From NCBI GenBank assembly GCA_003550325.1, contig QKWP01000350.1, forward strand, positions 218,679 to 282,678: 64,000 bases of DNA. The letters are read 5' to 3'. This stretch comes from Gigaspora rosea (taxonomy: Eukaryota > Glomeromycota > Glomeromycetes > Diversisporales > Gigasporaceae). How positions within the stretch are numbered: position 1 is the stretch's first letter; every line of letters starts with the position of its first letter. Shown piece after piece: positions 22,650 through 35,360 of this stretch. The position numbers and the translations under genes were made by a program. The notes below the pieces were generated by a model. That model was not told the DNA's origin, searched no databases, and saw nothing but the letters and a program-made list of their open reading frames with translations.

Positions 22650-23025
22650 CATCAACCCCAGAGAGGTCAAACATCGAGAAAATCCTTACAAAGTTACTAT
22701 CCAACCTGGAATTTTACCAAGTTAGCTCAGCGGCACCACGAGTTCATGTAATATCATGTGTTTCAGACTTAGGCCTCACATTACATCTCGTGACTTTAGC
22801 TATTCCAAATTGGGGTTCTGGCACAGTTTTCTTCATATCCACAGATTCTCGAAATAACGGCTACCCAATTAAGTCTGTCGTATGATGTCCTGGGTCCTTG
22901 TCTCCCACGGTGTTTCAGTTCTCTAACCGGCTAGCTCTTAAATTTTACCTTTGGGGGGAATTGAACTGGCAATTTTGTAATTTGTATTCTCAGAGTATAA
23001 CCAATATGCTATCGACCTGGAGGAC
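22650..23025 (-). mobile_element. tRNA-derived SINE candidate
   Basis: On the minus strand the head (about 23020-22955) carries an A-box-like TAGCATATTGG and a B-box-like AGTTCAATTCC separated by 33 nt, the spacing of tRNA-type Pol III promoters. A ~300-bp body with many more CpG than the neighbourhood follows to about 22650. No tRNA cloverleaf with a clear anticodon can be drawn, so it is a SINE or tRNA relic, not a functional tRNA. The tail is not resolved. Confidence 0.5.
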
Positions 23026-23504
23026 TTTTGCTGAGTAATTGTTATAGTACAATAAAAATTTTATTTATAATTTTATCTAGGACTATAAGACAGATGAGTA
23101 TTGTATTGTTCATTTGTAAATGATTTATTCTCTTTTTAGATTGATATGTTTTAAAAATGCATTAGCCTCCTTAGCAATTATTATTATTGTCTGATGCATA
23201 GCGAGGACTCTATAGTATAGTGAAGGACATGTATTCTAGTCATATGTACACTTGTTAGTCAGCTATAGAGATTGAATAGATCAACGTGATGTTTAGTCTT
23301 TGCATTGTTACAAAAAGCTATATGCAGCAAAATAAATAATTCTATCTTATAGGTTTTTTTTGAACTCAGATAATTGGATGGCATATGTAGGTCATATGAT
23401 GTAGATCACCTAATGACGATCCAGACACAGTACCCAAATTCAATCAATTATATTGTTTAAACATAACAAACAGATATTAAAACTTTAGTAGTATAGATAA
23501 AAAC
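23026..23504. other. CpG-poor intergenic DNA
   Basis: AT-rich and decayed; nothing recognised. Confidence 0.4.
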
Positions 23505-23760
23505 AATACAGTATTACACAATTGGGACTTAAGTAGTATAATAGTAGTATAATAAACTCTTACCAAATAGGCTCCATTTGTAACTTTCACGTCTGCTGTC
23601 AGATAAATCAGATCTAGGTCTGACCAGCTGGCCCAATTTAACTGACTTTAAAGACTTGCTACTGGTAGCAGGCATGTGAGAGATACAAATGGAACATATT
23701 TGGTAAAAGTGAGTTTATTATACTACTTAAACACCAATTGTGTAATATTAAACTAGGCTT
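23505..23760. mobile_element. Palindromic MITE (ACACAATTGG...)
   Basis: Left TATTACACAATTGGGACTTA and right TTAAACACCAATTGTGTAATA are inverted, continuing inward through GTAGTATAATAAACTC / GAGTTTATTATACTAC and CAAATAGGCTCCATTTGTA / ACAAATGGAACATATTTG. A half copy lies at 12205-12290. Confidence 0.6.
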
Positions 23761-24838
23761 TTTTCCTGCTCTCTATGTCTGGCTGATAGCACCAGATATT
23801 AAAATTTATTAAGTGATTGTTTTATTGAAAATATGCATTTGTGCAATTAATGTATAAACTGAGAAGTAAAAAGCACCCAGAAATAGCAAGAATAATTGTG
23901 CTAAGTATCAGGTAATCAGCTAAATTCGTGTTGTATAGCATTAGCCAATAGTCTTCAGATTTCTTTATTTGTGCCCAAAAAGAAAATTTAATTTTGCAAT
24001 AAACAAGTGGTAAAAAACACTAATTTAGAGTTTGAAGGTTAATATTAGAACCTATAGTCATGGATTATTGACTATTATATGTATAATTTGGTTACTGAAA
24101 ATTTTAATAAGTGCACCAAGGTCGATTAAAATACTAGTTTTAGTGTATTTTGTTTTTTCTTTTCTGCATATATTTAATATTTATGTTGGACTGATTCAGA
24201 ACAATCAAAATCCAAACTCATTGATTGATAGTTAACCTTTTAGAAGTTTACATTACTGGCACAAATAAGCAAAGCTGATAGTCTTTAGTGTTCAGATCTG
24301 TTGGATTTTTTATCTGGATTATCCAAATAATATAGATAACTAAGAATAGTTTGTTCAACAAATAATTTATCTGAATAATTACTTTAATTTCAAATAATTA
24401 TCTATAGATAATTTGTATTAATATATATGGTGAAATAATGAAATTGATCAAATAGTAAAATTTATTATTAATGTTAGACTAGACCAAGTGCATTTTGTGT
24501 TTTATATTACTTACTACTTCTCAGCATCCCCTTTTCACATAGTAAAAAATTTTTAGATAAATATACATAGAGCTACAGAATATTTCAGAAAAATTTTATA
24601 TGGTTATGGAATAATTTGGAAAACTATTTTTTGAAAAAAATTTTTTTAAAAATTTTACTATATAAACTACCCCTTCTCTTCTTCTTTTGGAGGGGAGAGG
24701 GGAGTAATATAAAATACAGAATTAACTGGGTCTGGTATTATCTGATATATATGTATTTTTAATTTATCAATAAATATATATCTGTCCATTTCAATTACTA
24801 TTCCATTTTTGTTATAATATTATAACTATTCCATTCAT
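23761..24838. other. CpG-poor repeats, no gene
   Basis: About 23830-23920 (TGTATAAACTGAGAAGTAAA, CACCCAGAAATAGCAAG) matches 43060-43130. 24288-24425 is the decayed inverted copy of 17985-18118. A 67-codon frame at 24032-24235 is hydrophobic but has no supporting features. Confidence 0.4.
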
Positions 24839-26115
24839 ATCAGTCATCTGATTTGTTATATATAAATTGCATATATATAAAATTTTAATAAAATATATAT
24901 ATAATTACTTTAAACTTTGAAGCAATGATATTCTTTAATCTATATATTAATTTAAAAGCAATTATATTGAGCAAAAGAAGAATAATGAACTTGTCTTTCC
25001 TGCCAAGTTACAGTTCTTCTATTTTGTACAAATTGAAAATAGATTATCTATATACTAAAGTTAAAATTTTTAGCTTAGCAATATAAACCTTTTTTTATTA
25101 AAGTAACCTGCTTTGGGCTCCTAAGCAAAGTTGTTTAACATATAAATTTACTTATACTTAAAGTCAAAATACATTTTTTTTAACCCTTTTACTAAGTAAA
25201 AAATAGAGTTAAAGCAGAAAATTTTTTTTGAAAAAATTTTTTTTAACTTTAACCCATTTTTTACTTAGTAAAAGATTCAAACAAATATAGTTTGACTACA
25301 AGTATGAGTAAAAATTATACTGTATTTTCGTATAATAACACACATGTGCATTATTTCAAAATTGGCACTTTTTTAAAAATTACCTATTTGACTCAAAATA
25401 ACGCACATATGCATCCTGAAATAACACACCCTCTCCTCTAAGGGTTTCACAATAAATATAAGTATATGGCACATGTCTATTAAAGATTGGTAATAGTGAT
25501 CTGAAATATCACACATGAGCATTCCAAAATAATGCACAAGTGCTCAAAATTAGTGATTGTACCCGAGTAGAACTTGCAATTGTGTGAAATAGTAATTTAT
25601 CCAGATATTCGGGTAATTTAATAGTAACCGGGTAGAGGTTTTCCAACAGGTACAATCTTTACTCAAAATAATACACAGGTGTGCATCATTACACGAAATA
25701 CATTATACCAATAAATTTGCTTAAGAGCTCAAAGTAGTTATTCTGATAAAAAAAATTTTCATATTGATTAAGCTAAAAATTTTAACTTTAGTATATAGAT
25801 AATCCATTTTTCTTACAGGGTAACCTACTCTATCTTCTAAGTATAGTTGTTCAAAGTATGTTTTTATATATATTTATTATTTTAAAATTAGCAAATATTA
25901 ATTTTTGGCAAAGTTACATTTTTGATTTAAGCAAAAATAGCTAAACTGTAACTTGGCAGAAAAGTAAGTTTATTCTCTTTTTTTTTTTTTGCTCTATATA
26001 AATTGCAAAATTTAAATTTAAAATTAATATATAGGTTGAGAAATATCATTAATTCAAAGTTTATAGCAATTTTATATGTATTTTAGTAAAATTTTATATA
26101 AATCAAAGTTATCCA
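24839..26115. mobile_element. Fold-back element, copy 2 (F2)
   Basis: Long inverted repeat. The left arm (CAGTCATCTGATTTG, ...CCTGCCAAGTTACAG..., ...AACCTGCTTTGGG...) is mirrored on the right (...GGGTAACCTACTCT..., ...CTGTAACTTGGCAG...). The hairpin centre lies at about 25200-25270 (AACTTTAACCCATTTTTTAC and its complement). Same element as 49459-51356. The right arm is split by a MITE (25321-25702). Heavily CpG-depleted. Confidence 0.65.
25321..25702. mobile_element. MITE with perfect 6-bp duplication, nested in F2
   Basis: Tips TGTATTTTCGTATAATAAC / TTACACGAAATACA with inverted ACACATGTGCATTATTT / AATAATACACAGGTGTGC next. TTATAC flanks both sides (25315-25320 and 25703-25708). It contains ACACATGTGCATTATTTCAA-like motifs several times in both orientations. 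Confidence 0.75.
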
Positions 26116-26271
26116 GGTAATTTTTAATAGTAATTTTATATTTTTTTCCAAATCAACTTCATATTCATAGAAATATACAAAGTCATATGCTTTCTTGATG
26201 TAGTTAGTGAACCAACTTGATCTTAAAAATTCAACTTGGTTAAGTCAACTATTAATTTCAGTTTTTTAGAT

Positions 26272-28160
26272 AAGGGGACTTCCAGTTATTATATAATATT
26301 TTGTTACTAATAAATTTCAAAATTTTACTCTACCCACCTACATCTGGTATTTTATTAGATAATCAAATTTTATATTTTTTAAAAATTTGGTTTCCTCTAG
26401 CCTTCTTAAACTAAAAATTTAATCTTTTAGTTTAAAATAGAAAAGTATGAGGTGAAATGTCACATCTTTTTTCTGTAGCAGTTTTAATGGTTAGCCCTGA
26501 CTGCAAGTGATAGGCTTGCCCTATTGCATAGATCATTAGATGATTAGTTAGAAATTTTAAATATAGTATTTCTTTATATATCATCCTGATATAATTGTAA
26601 CTTACTATCCTATTTCTGTACTTGACATTAATAAATAAAAAAAAAATATATATATATTTTTTAAAATTTATTCATATATTTTAATTTATAAAATTGATAA
26701 TAACTATTGCTCTACTGGGCCAATTTAGATGATTAAACTACCAAACTGTTTATCTTACTGAGACAATTCTAATAAGCCCAAAATTGTTAAAATCTAATCA
26801 CAAAGCCCCAAGATTGTTCAACTTTTGTGTAATTTTAATAGTGTTTTTTTTAGAATCACTAAGTAAATTTCTTTAATCACTATAATCACAAGTTGGTTGC
26901 ACTCCATTTTGGTAATTATATAGAGGTGTGACTATAAATAAAATGCCTTGTTATATCATGTGACCAAAGGCCAATAAGTTTACATATATTTTGAAATACT
27001 ATTAACATTTAAAATATTTGATTGTGAATAAAGTGGTCCAATTTGAATTACCAGAGTGTTTAATGCAATAAAACAATACCAAATAGTCTAAAATTATTCA
27101 AATCTAATTACAAATGCTAAAACTATTAAGGATTTTTTTACTCAGATATTTAAATTTAATCAATTTTTAAACATGTAAAGTGATACAAATCCTTAATGAT
27201 CTCAGGAACTTGTGATTGGATTTTAATGATCTTGAACTTATTAGAATCATCTTATCGAGACAAACATTTTGGTAGTTGTTTCATCCAAATCAGATCACTG
27301 CAACAAAAGTTATTTGCTGTCAAAGATTTAAGAATTTTAATGAAAAACTTTAAATATATACAAATATGAATATTGGCCAATCAGATATTATAATCCATAT
27401 TTAATTGAAATTTGGTGATTATACAAGGATTTATTAGTAATAGAATTAAAAAAATTAAAATTTTTTTTGTGATAGTAATTATAAGCAATTTGTAGGTTTT
27501 TACTATATTTAAGTACATTATACAAAATTCAGTACTTATATAGAAGTGTGACTACATAGGGAGTAACTATAGAGAGGTCAGACTGTATTGAATAACTTTT
27601 GTTCTACCGGCCCATTTTGGATTATTTAACTACCAAAATGTTCGTCTCAGTAAGATGATTCTAACAAGCCCAAAATCACTAATTCTAATTGCAGATTTCA
27701 AGATCAATAAAGATTCTATTTTTTGTCTAACAATACAAATCTTTATTGATATTGGAATTCTGTAATTAGAATTTAGTGTTTTTAGTCTTGTTAGAATTGT
27801 CTTACTGGAATAAACATTTTGGTAGTTAAATCATCCAAAACAGGCCAGTAGATCAATATTAAAGAAATTTACTTAGTGATTCTAAAAATTACTATTAAAA
27901 TTACACAAAAGTTGAATAATCTTGGGACCCTGAGATTAGATTTCACCAATTTTGGGCTTGTTAGAATTATCTTAGTGAGACGAACATTTTGGTAGTTAAA
28001 TTATCTTAATTGGTTCAGTAGAACAATAGTTATTAATAATTTTATTATTTTATACTTTTGATTTGAATTATAAAAATTTGACCTAAATTATAATTATAAC
28101 CTGATATTTTCGAGACTTTACCCACTACCAAAAAATTACATAATTTCTGGAAGCTTCCTA
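26272..28160. mobile_element. Decayed element of the GGGAGCTTCC family
   Basis: Tips GGGGACTTCCAGTTATT and AATTTCTGGAAGCTTCC are inverted. The body repeats, in alternating orientation, blocks such as CTACTGGGCCAATTTAGATG, TTAACTACCAAAATG and TTCTAACAAGCCCAAAAT (about 26705, 27050, 27600, 27960), all shared with 56095-57079. No coding content. Confidence 0.55.
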
Positions 28161-28504
28161 AAGTTTATTTTTTTAAAGGATCTATTTATGCTAGCGATAT
28201 GGCTATTTATCCAAATATACACTTTTGCAATATAATTGTTTAGTTTTGTATACATGTGCATATACTTAAAATAATAAATACTTATAGTTTATGAATTGAC
28301 ACATATTGTAATGAGTATGCTCATACTAAATTTTCTTTATTTTAATATTATTCTATTCTAGTTTTGTCAAAATATATATTTAGTAAGACTATTTTGGTTC
28401 AAGACCCAAAATAGTAAGTCTATTATAAGACATTTTTTGTTCAAGTTTAAAGGCTGAGTACTATGGCCAGGATTTTATTATAAGTTATAGGGATGTAATA
28501 TTAT

Positions 28505-28640
28505 TATATGAATGAGGATACAACTAGCCACACATGCACATTTGTTGCCTAATTTAAGTAGTCTGCTTGAAGGTTCTATACTAGCTGCCATACTTACAAC
28601 ATAACTATAGTTTTGCCTATTTAAACTCTCTGGTTCACAC
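28505..28640. repeat. Dispersed repeat, also at 29437-29560
   Basis: GTTGCCTAATTTAAGTAG, CTTGAAGGTTCTATACTAG and TTGCCTATTTAAACTCTCTG recur in the same order at 29437-29560. Nature unknown. Confidence 0.55.
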
Positions 28641-28864
28641 TCTTCCTATTACTACCCAATTCACTGCTCAAATGCAGATGTTATGGGCCCAACCTTTTTA
28701 GATAAATCATTAGCCTAAGGGCTACTTTACCCTCGCACCAATTGCCTACCATTCAACTTTGAGATATGAATTTAGCAACAAAGCTACCTGCCCTTATTAG
28801 GTTTATTCTGATCCCAACCACCTACCTTCTTTTGGTAGTGCCATTATAGATCTTTACTATTATC

Positions 28865-29125
28865 TCCTAACTCGGGACTTGCCAAACAGGTTTTTTTTCT
28901 TTAGTTTCCTGGATTTTGTAGTGTAACAATAATACCATTGCACCATAGCTCCCATTCAAGATGGTGAAACCAAGATAACAGGTTTTTGCAACCCAATCGA
29001 TCTGAGCCACATGGTTACTGAACACAGACCTATTATTCAAAGTGTCAATAGTGGGATTCAAACTGTCAACCTGCTACTTGGGAGTGATATCTTGACAATT
29101 TCTCTAAGGCACCACACCCTCATCA
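28865..29125 (-). mobile_element. tRNA-derived SINE candidate
   Basis: On the minus strand, GTGGTGCCTTAGAGAAATTG resembles an A box and CAGTTTGAATCCC a B box, about 36 nt apart (29115-29050). The adjoining body reaches about 28865. It resembles a tRNA with worn arms. Which end is the tail is not clear. Confidence 0.45.
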
Positions 29126-30406
29126 GTCCCTCGTCCATTATAAAACATTCTGGTTCTTTGGTATATTTTAATTTTAAAAGTTCAATAAAAGGTAGATCAA
29201 GTCCCATTTTAAACTTCTATATTATAGAGTACATTCAGTTATAAAGCTATATAAAAATTTTTACATAAATTATATTTAAACATTATATAGATCTATAAAC
29301 CAAATATAGATTGCATAGTTATAATTTATATTTATAAATAATAGTTATTTATTTATTTTTTTTATTATTCAAAGTGCCCACTTTGGGGATCTTGGTCTTT
29401 ATCCTACATAGAGGACATCTGATATTTGTACATTGATGAAAGTACAACTAGCTATACTTGCAACTTTTGGTTGCCTATTTAAGTAGCTACCTGAAGGTTC
29501 TACACTAGCTGCTATACCTGTATCCCATATACTGGCATTGTCTATTTTAAACCCTCTGATCTTTGCCTTCTGCCAGTTCATCTTGTATCACCAGAACACA
29601 GTTTCGAATTCTGTACTACACTCTTAGAACTAGTATAAATAATATTTATTTAACAGTTATATATATCTAAAATTTAAAATATAAAAAATATTGTTAAATA
29701 TCACAAGTAGCTATATCATATATTAATATAATTAATCAATTAGATCACAGGATCTTGTATAACAAAAATAAATAAACAATTAAAAAAAATTCAAAAATTT
29801 TAAATATCTTGAAATTTCATTATATAAACTAGTTTTGAGCTTCTAATTAAAAGTTTTTAGCACTGAATTTTGCACTCCATCTAACTCTAATCATAATACT
29901 TATAATAGTTTTTAATTTTTTTAAATATTAACTTGCAATATTGCTACCTGCTACAATACTGCTATGATTAACAAATTCCAATATAAAAATGTATTAAATA
30001 GCTAAATAAATAAAATGTTAAAATAAAAATAAAAGTTACAATTAGAGTTAGAACTAGAATTGGAGTTGGAATTAGAGTAAAATTATAAAAAGAGTATTTT
30101 AATTAGTAACACACCAGGAGTTATTCAGTAAAATTTTGAGATATTGACTATTTATTTTCTTAAAAGTTATATTAAATTTATTTAAAATTAATAATATATA
30201 AAGATTATATAATTAAATATACATCATTATAAATTTATATAATTATAATATATAAAATTTATTAGAAATATACCTTATGGCTATATAAAATTAATTTTTG
30301 ATTCTCATAACATAAAAAAAAAAAGATCTAATAGCCCAGAGTTTTATTTAAAAATTTTAAAAATTTTTTAAATATAAAATTTAAATTTTAATTTTAAAAA
30401 ATAATA
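29126..30406. other. AT-rich, no gene; one half of an outer direct repeat
   Basis: 29437-29560 is the second copy of the repeat at 28505. 30035-30150 (AATTAGAGTTAGAACTAG, GTAAAATTATAAAAAGAG, TTCAGTAAAATTTTGAGATA) matches 41440-41555 in the same orientation, on the far side of the large transposon. The rest is low-complexity AT DNA. Confidence 0.45.
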
Positions 30407-30679
30407 ACCTGGCATTATAATATTAAATAAAGTAATAACTGCTCACTTGAACTTTATTTTAAAATTTGATATATAAAAATTTTAAATTTTATAAAATTTT
30501 TAAAAATTTTTTTGAAATTCCACTTGGGCAAAAATACTATTCCTGATAGATCTGCAATACCATTCCTGATGGATATGCAATACTGTTCCTGACAGAACTA
30601 AAAAAAATTACTATTCTTATTTCAATTTTGTCACTTAAATATTTTAACTTTTAAAACCTTGAATTAATATTATCGCTAC

Positions 30680-31830
30680 AAGCTCTTGACCAAATTCGAT
30701 AAAAATATTTTATTTAATATCTATGGATTTTTAAAATTAAAATAAAAAAATTTCATCAAATTTGGTCAAGAACTCATAGAGATATCTTTGATAAAAGTTT
30801 CTGTACAGCACAGCTTTTTTGTTATATATATTTTTAGAAATAAAAAACTTTTAGTAAAGATATCTTTGTAAGTTCTTGACCAAATTCAATGAAAATTTTT
30901 ATTTTAATTGCACAAATTTCTACAATTAAAATGAATTAAAATAAAAAACTTTCATTAAAATTTGGTCAAGAACTCACAGAGATATCGTTGATACAAGTTT
31001 TTGTAAAAATTTTGGCGCAGCTTTTTGTGATCACGTTTTTGTAAATAAAAAAATACTTATATCAAAGAAATCTTTACAAGTTCTTGACCAAATTCGATGA
31101 TTTAAATTCTATGAATTCTTAGAATTAAAATAAAAAATTTCATTGAATTTGGTCAAGAATCATAGAGATATCTTCAATGAAAGTTCCTGTAAATAATTTT
31201 GGTGCAGCTTCTTTGTTATATACGTTTTTAGAAATAAAAAACTTTCAGTAAAGATATTTCTGTGAGTTCTTGACCAAATTCAATAAAATTTTTTATTTAA
31301 TTGTACAGATCTATAAAATTAAAATAAAAAATTCTATTAAATTTGGTCAAGAACTCGCAGAGATATCTTTACTGAAAGTTTTTTACTTTTAAAAATGTAT
31401 ATAATAAAGAAACTGTGCCAAAATTGTTTACAGGAACTTTTATCAAAGATATCTCTATGAGATCTTGACCAAATTCGATAAAAATTTTTTTATTTTAATT
31501 CTAAGAATTCATAGAATTTAAATAAAAAATTTTTATCAAATTTGGTCAAGAACTCATAGAGATATCTTTGATGAAAGTTTTTATTTCCAAAAACATGATC
31601 ACAAAAAAGCTGTGCCAAAATTGTTTACAAAAAACTTGTATCAAAGATATTTTTTCATAAAAGCAAAAGACTAAATCAGAATCTCTGCAAGTTCTTAACC
31701 AAATTTAATGAAAGTTTTTTTATTTTAATTGTAAAATCTGTACAATTGAAATAAAAAAATTTTGGTAAAGAGCTCACAGAGATATCTTTACTAAAAGTTT
31801 TTTTATTTCTAAAAACGTATATAGGGCGTC
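30680..31830. repeat. Left subterminal array of ~200-bp palindromic units
   Basis: About six units, each with AGTTCTTGACCAAATTCGAT and then ATCAAATTTGGTCAAGAACT some 70-80 bp on, so each unit is itself a palindrome. GAGATATCTTTGAT-type spacers join them. The right terminal block has one such unit (41095-41190). Confidence 0.7.
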
Positions 31831-31899
31831 TTCAATTAAAAGGGCCCATATTTACATTTAAACAATTTTGAGTAAATCGGGTTTAAAAAATGCAGATTA

Positions 31900-34800
31900 A
31901 CACGTAGTCATCCAAATTTGTGATCTAAAAATAGCATTCCTATAGTTCTAGAAATTTCGTTGATCTAGAAATTTTGTCAATCTAGTGATCTTTTTTTAAA
32001 AACTGCCAATCTTTTTTAAAAACTTATATGATCTTTTTTAGCCCTAGTATGCTTTTTAATTTGGGTGGATTTGGTTCAAAAACTACCAGTAACCAAGTTT
32101 TTCTTAAATTCTAAGGATGAGCTCAAAAATTAACAGCAATGAGGACCTTTTTTTAGCTCCAGTGAATCGGATTAAAAAGTGGTTAACGTTTGTCGCTAGA
32201 ATAGGTGTCTTGCGAATGGATCCTTATGGACATAACAAGTTAATTGGTTGGTTACGACAACTATGCGCAGGTTTTCTTTTCGGTTTATACGGATTTGGTT
32301 CAAAAACTACACATTTTTTTAACTCCAGTCAGATTTGGTTCAAATACTACTATTGTTCTTAATTTCCGGTGGATTGGATCTGGTGACTAAAGTATCTTAA
32401 ATTCAGGTGGATTGTGATAAAAAAATTACCAGTAACGAAGTTCTTTTTTAAATTTCAGTAGATTGGCTCAAAAGCTTTGTGCTTTTTGGAGTAAAATTTT
32501 AATGATCTTTAAGGATGTAATACATTAATTGATTGGTTACGACAGCTATGCGCATGTTAGGGGCGCATGGCAAATTAATAAGGTAATTATTTTCTTTTTA
32601 GTTTTATGGATTTGATTCAAAACTAGCTACAAAGTTCTTTTTTTTTAAATCCAGGTAGATTTAGTTCAAATATTACTATTATTCTTAATTTCTGGATTGG
32701 ATCTGGTAACTGAAGTCTCTTAAATTCAGATGGATTGTGTTCAAAAACTACCTGCAACAATATTCTTTTCTAACTTCTGTGAATTGGTGCAAATGCTTCT
32801 ATCTTTGTCATTAGAATAAATGACCTTTACAGACGTAGCAAGTTAATTGGTTGGTTACGACAGCTATGCGGGGCTAGGGGCGCATGGCAAGTTAGTGAGG
32901 TAATTTTCTTTTAGTTTATATGAATTTAATTCAAAAACTACCTCAAAGAGTATTTTTTAAATATAGCCAGATTTTGGTTTCATAATACCATTGTCCTTAA
33001 TTTTCAGTGAATTGGTTCTGGTGATAAAAGTTTCTTAATTCAGGTGGATTGTGTTCGAAGACTACCAGTAACAAAATTCTCTTCTAAAAAATTCTGTAAA
33101 TTGGTTCAAATACTTCTATCATTTGTTATTAGATTAAATGTAGGTGAATAATCTTTACGGACGTAACAAGCTAATTGGTTGGTTACGATAGCTATGCGCG
33201 GGTTAGAGCGCATGGCAAAATTAGTAAGGTAAATAATTATCTTTTAGTTTATATAGATTTGGCTTAAAAAACTACCTATCCCTTAAACTGTAAGCAAATC
33301 CAAGCAAATTTGGCTGGAAAATTGCTATAAATATGCTTATGATCTATATTTTTTAAAACTTAAGATAATTAATTAAAATTTTTTTAATAATATTTGAAAA
33401 TAAAGATTATATTATAGTAGTATTTAATTTTATATTATAAGAAAAAAGTTTAAGTTGCTAATAAGCTAAAAATAAACAAATTTTAAAAAATTTTTTATTT
33501 AAAAAAATTATCTACTTTTTTTTGGTGAACTCTATAAATATTAGCTCTAGCTTTCTGATTTAATAAAATGATATAGTTTATAAAAAGGATTACAACTTTT
33601 ATTATTGCAACTTTTGTGATTTACTTGTAAAAATTAGAACTTGCATTAGAAGTGAAAATTTTTTTTATAGATAGGAACATATAAAATTTAAGAAAACCTA
33701 AAGAAAAATTTTATAGTAAAAATTTTAAAATAAAAAATTTAAACTTTTATTGCTTTAAAGTTTATTAATAATTTTAAAAAATTTTCATAATAAAGTTTAT
33801 AAAATATATTTTAAAGAAAATATTCTATAAATAAAGTATACCCTATATGCTTAATAAATTTTTATTTTATTTAAAAAAATGTAATATTTCTAAAAAAATC
33901 TATGCAAATTTGCCTGGATTACAGTTTAAGGGATAAAATACTTTTTTTAAATCCAGGTAGATTTGGAATACTACTATTGTTTTTAATTTCCGGTCGATTT
34001 GATCTGGTAACTGAAATCTCTTAAATCCAGGTGGATTGTATTCTCTTCCAAGTTCTGTGAATTGGTTCAAATTTTTCTATTGTTTGTCATTAGAGTAAAA
34101 ATTGGTAAATGGTCTTTACGGATATAACAAGCTAATTGGTTGGTTACGACAACTATGCGCTGGTTAGGAATGCATGGCAAGTTAGTAAGGTAATTTTCTT
34201 TGTTTGGTTCGAAAACTACTTACGAAGAGCATTTTTTAATATAGGTGAATTTGGTTCAAATACTACTACTGTTCTTAATTTTCAGTGGATTTGGTCTGGT
34301 GATAAAAGCCTTTTAAATTCAGATAGATTGTGTTCAAAGACTACCAATAACAAAATTCTCTTCTAAATTCTACGAAATGGTTCAATGCTTCTATCATTTG
34401 TTATTGTATTAAATGTTGGTGAATAATCTTTATGGATGTAACAAGTTAATTGGTTGGTTACTACAACTATGCGCGAGTTAGGGGCGCATGGCAAATAGTA
34501 AGGTAATTATCCTTTAGTTTATATGGATTTGGTTTAAAAACTACTTACAAAATTTTTTTTAAATCCAGGTAGATTTGGTTCAAATACTACTATTGTTTTC
34601 AATTTTGATCGATTTGATCTGGTAACTGAAATCTCTTAAATCCAGGTGGATTGTGTTCAAAGACTATCAGTAACAAAATTCTCTTCTAAATTCTGTGAAT
34701 GCTTCTATTGTTTGCCGTTAGAGTAAATGTTAGTGAATGATATTTATGGACGTAATAAGTTAATTGGCTGGTTACAACAGCTATGCACGGGTTAGGAGTG

Positions 34801-35200
34801 CATGGCAAATTAGTAAGGTAATTTTCTTTTGGTTTATATGGATTTGGTTCGAAAACTATATTTACAAAGTGCAATTTTTAAATACAGTCAGATTTGGTTC
34901 AAATAATACTATTGTCTTTTATTTCCGGTGGATTGGGTCTGTAATAAAAGTCTTTTAAATTTAGACGGATTGTATTCAAATGTTCAAAAACTACTAGTAA
35001 CAATTTTCTTTTCTAAATTCCAGTGAATTGAATCAAAAACGGTTGATTAAATAGGTGGTTTGTGAATTGATCTTTAAGACATAATGAGTGGTTATGACAG
35101 TTGTCGCAGATCAGAGACGCATAGCAAATTAGTAAGGTTATTTGGTTTATTGTAACCAAGTTTTTGCAGATTTTAGTGGATTTGGTTTAAAAACTACTTA
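31900..35200. repeat. Left direct array, about eight ~315-bp units
   Basis: The anchor GGTTGGTTACGACAGCTATG occurs near 32246, 32531, 32849, 33177, 34137, 34452, 34766 and 35090 (with small changes). Spacing is 285-328 bp once the 655-bp MITE is removed. Each anchor is followed by CGCATGGCAAATTAGTAAGG. Between anchors are ATTTGGTTCAAATACTACTA and TTCAGGTGGATTGTGTTC. Short open frames in it change from unit to unit and do not look coding. Confidence 0.8.
33279..33933. mobile_element. TA-flanked MITE nested in left array
   Basis: TIRs TCCCTTAAACTGTAAGCAAA and GGATTACAGTTTAAGGGA with TA outside each (33277-33278, 33934-33935). Tc1/mariner-like target. The interior is AT-rich and non-coding. Confidence 0.75.
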
Positions 35201-35360
35201 GTTTTTTAACCTAATCCACTAAAATTTATAAAAAATTAGATTAAAAATAGATTTTTAAATTAAAAATTTTATATTAGATTTAAATGTATTAAAAAATTTA
35301 TATTAAAATTAAAATTTAATAAATTTATAAGATAAAATTATATATTTATTTTGATTTTAT

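Noticed and set aside
22955-23025. Functional tRNA gene on the minus strand
   Set aside because: A and B boxes are present but acceptor and anticodon stems do not pair convincingly.
32117-34958. Open frames inside the ~315-bp arrays that encode similar peptides (GWLRQLCAG-like)
   Set aside because: They arise from the repeat units, shift frame from unit to unit and have no common start or splice pattern.
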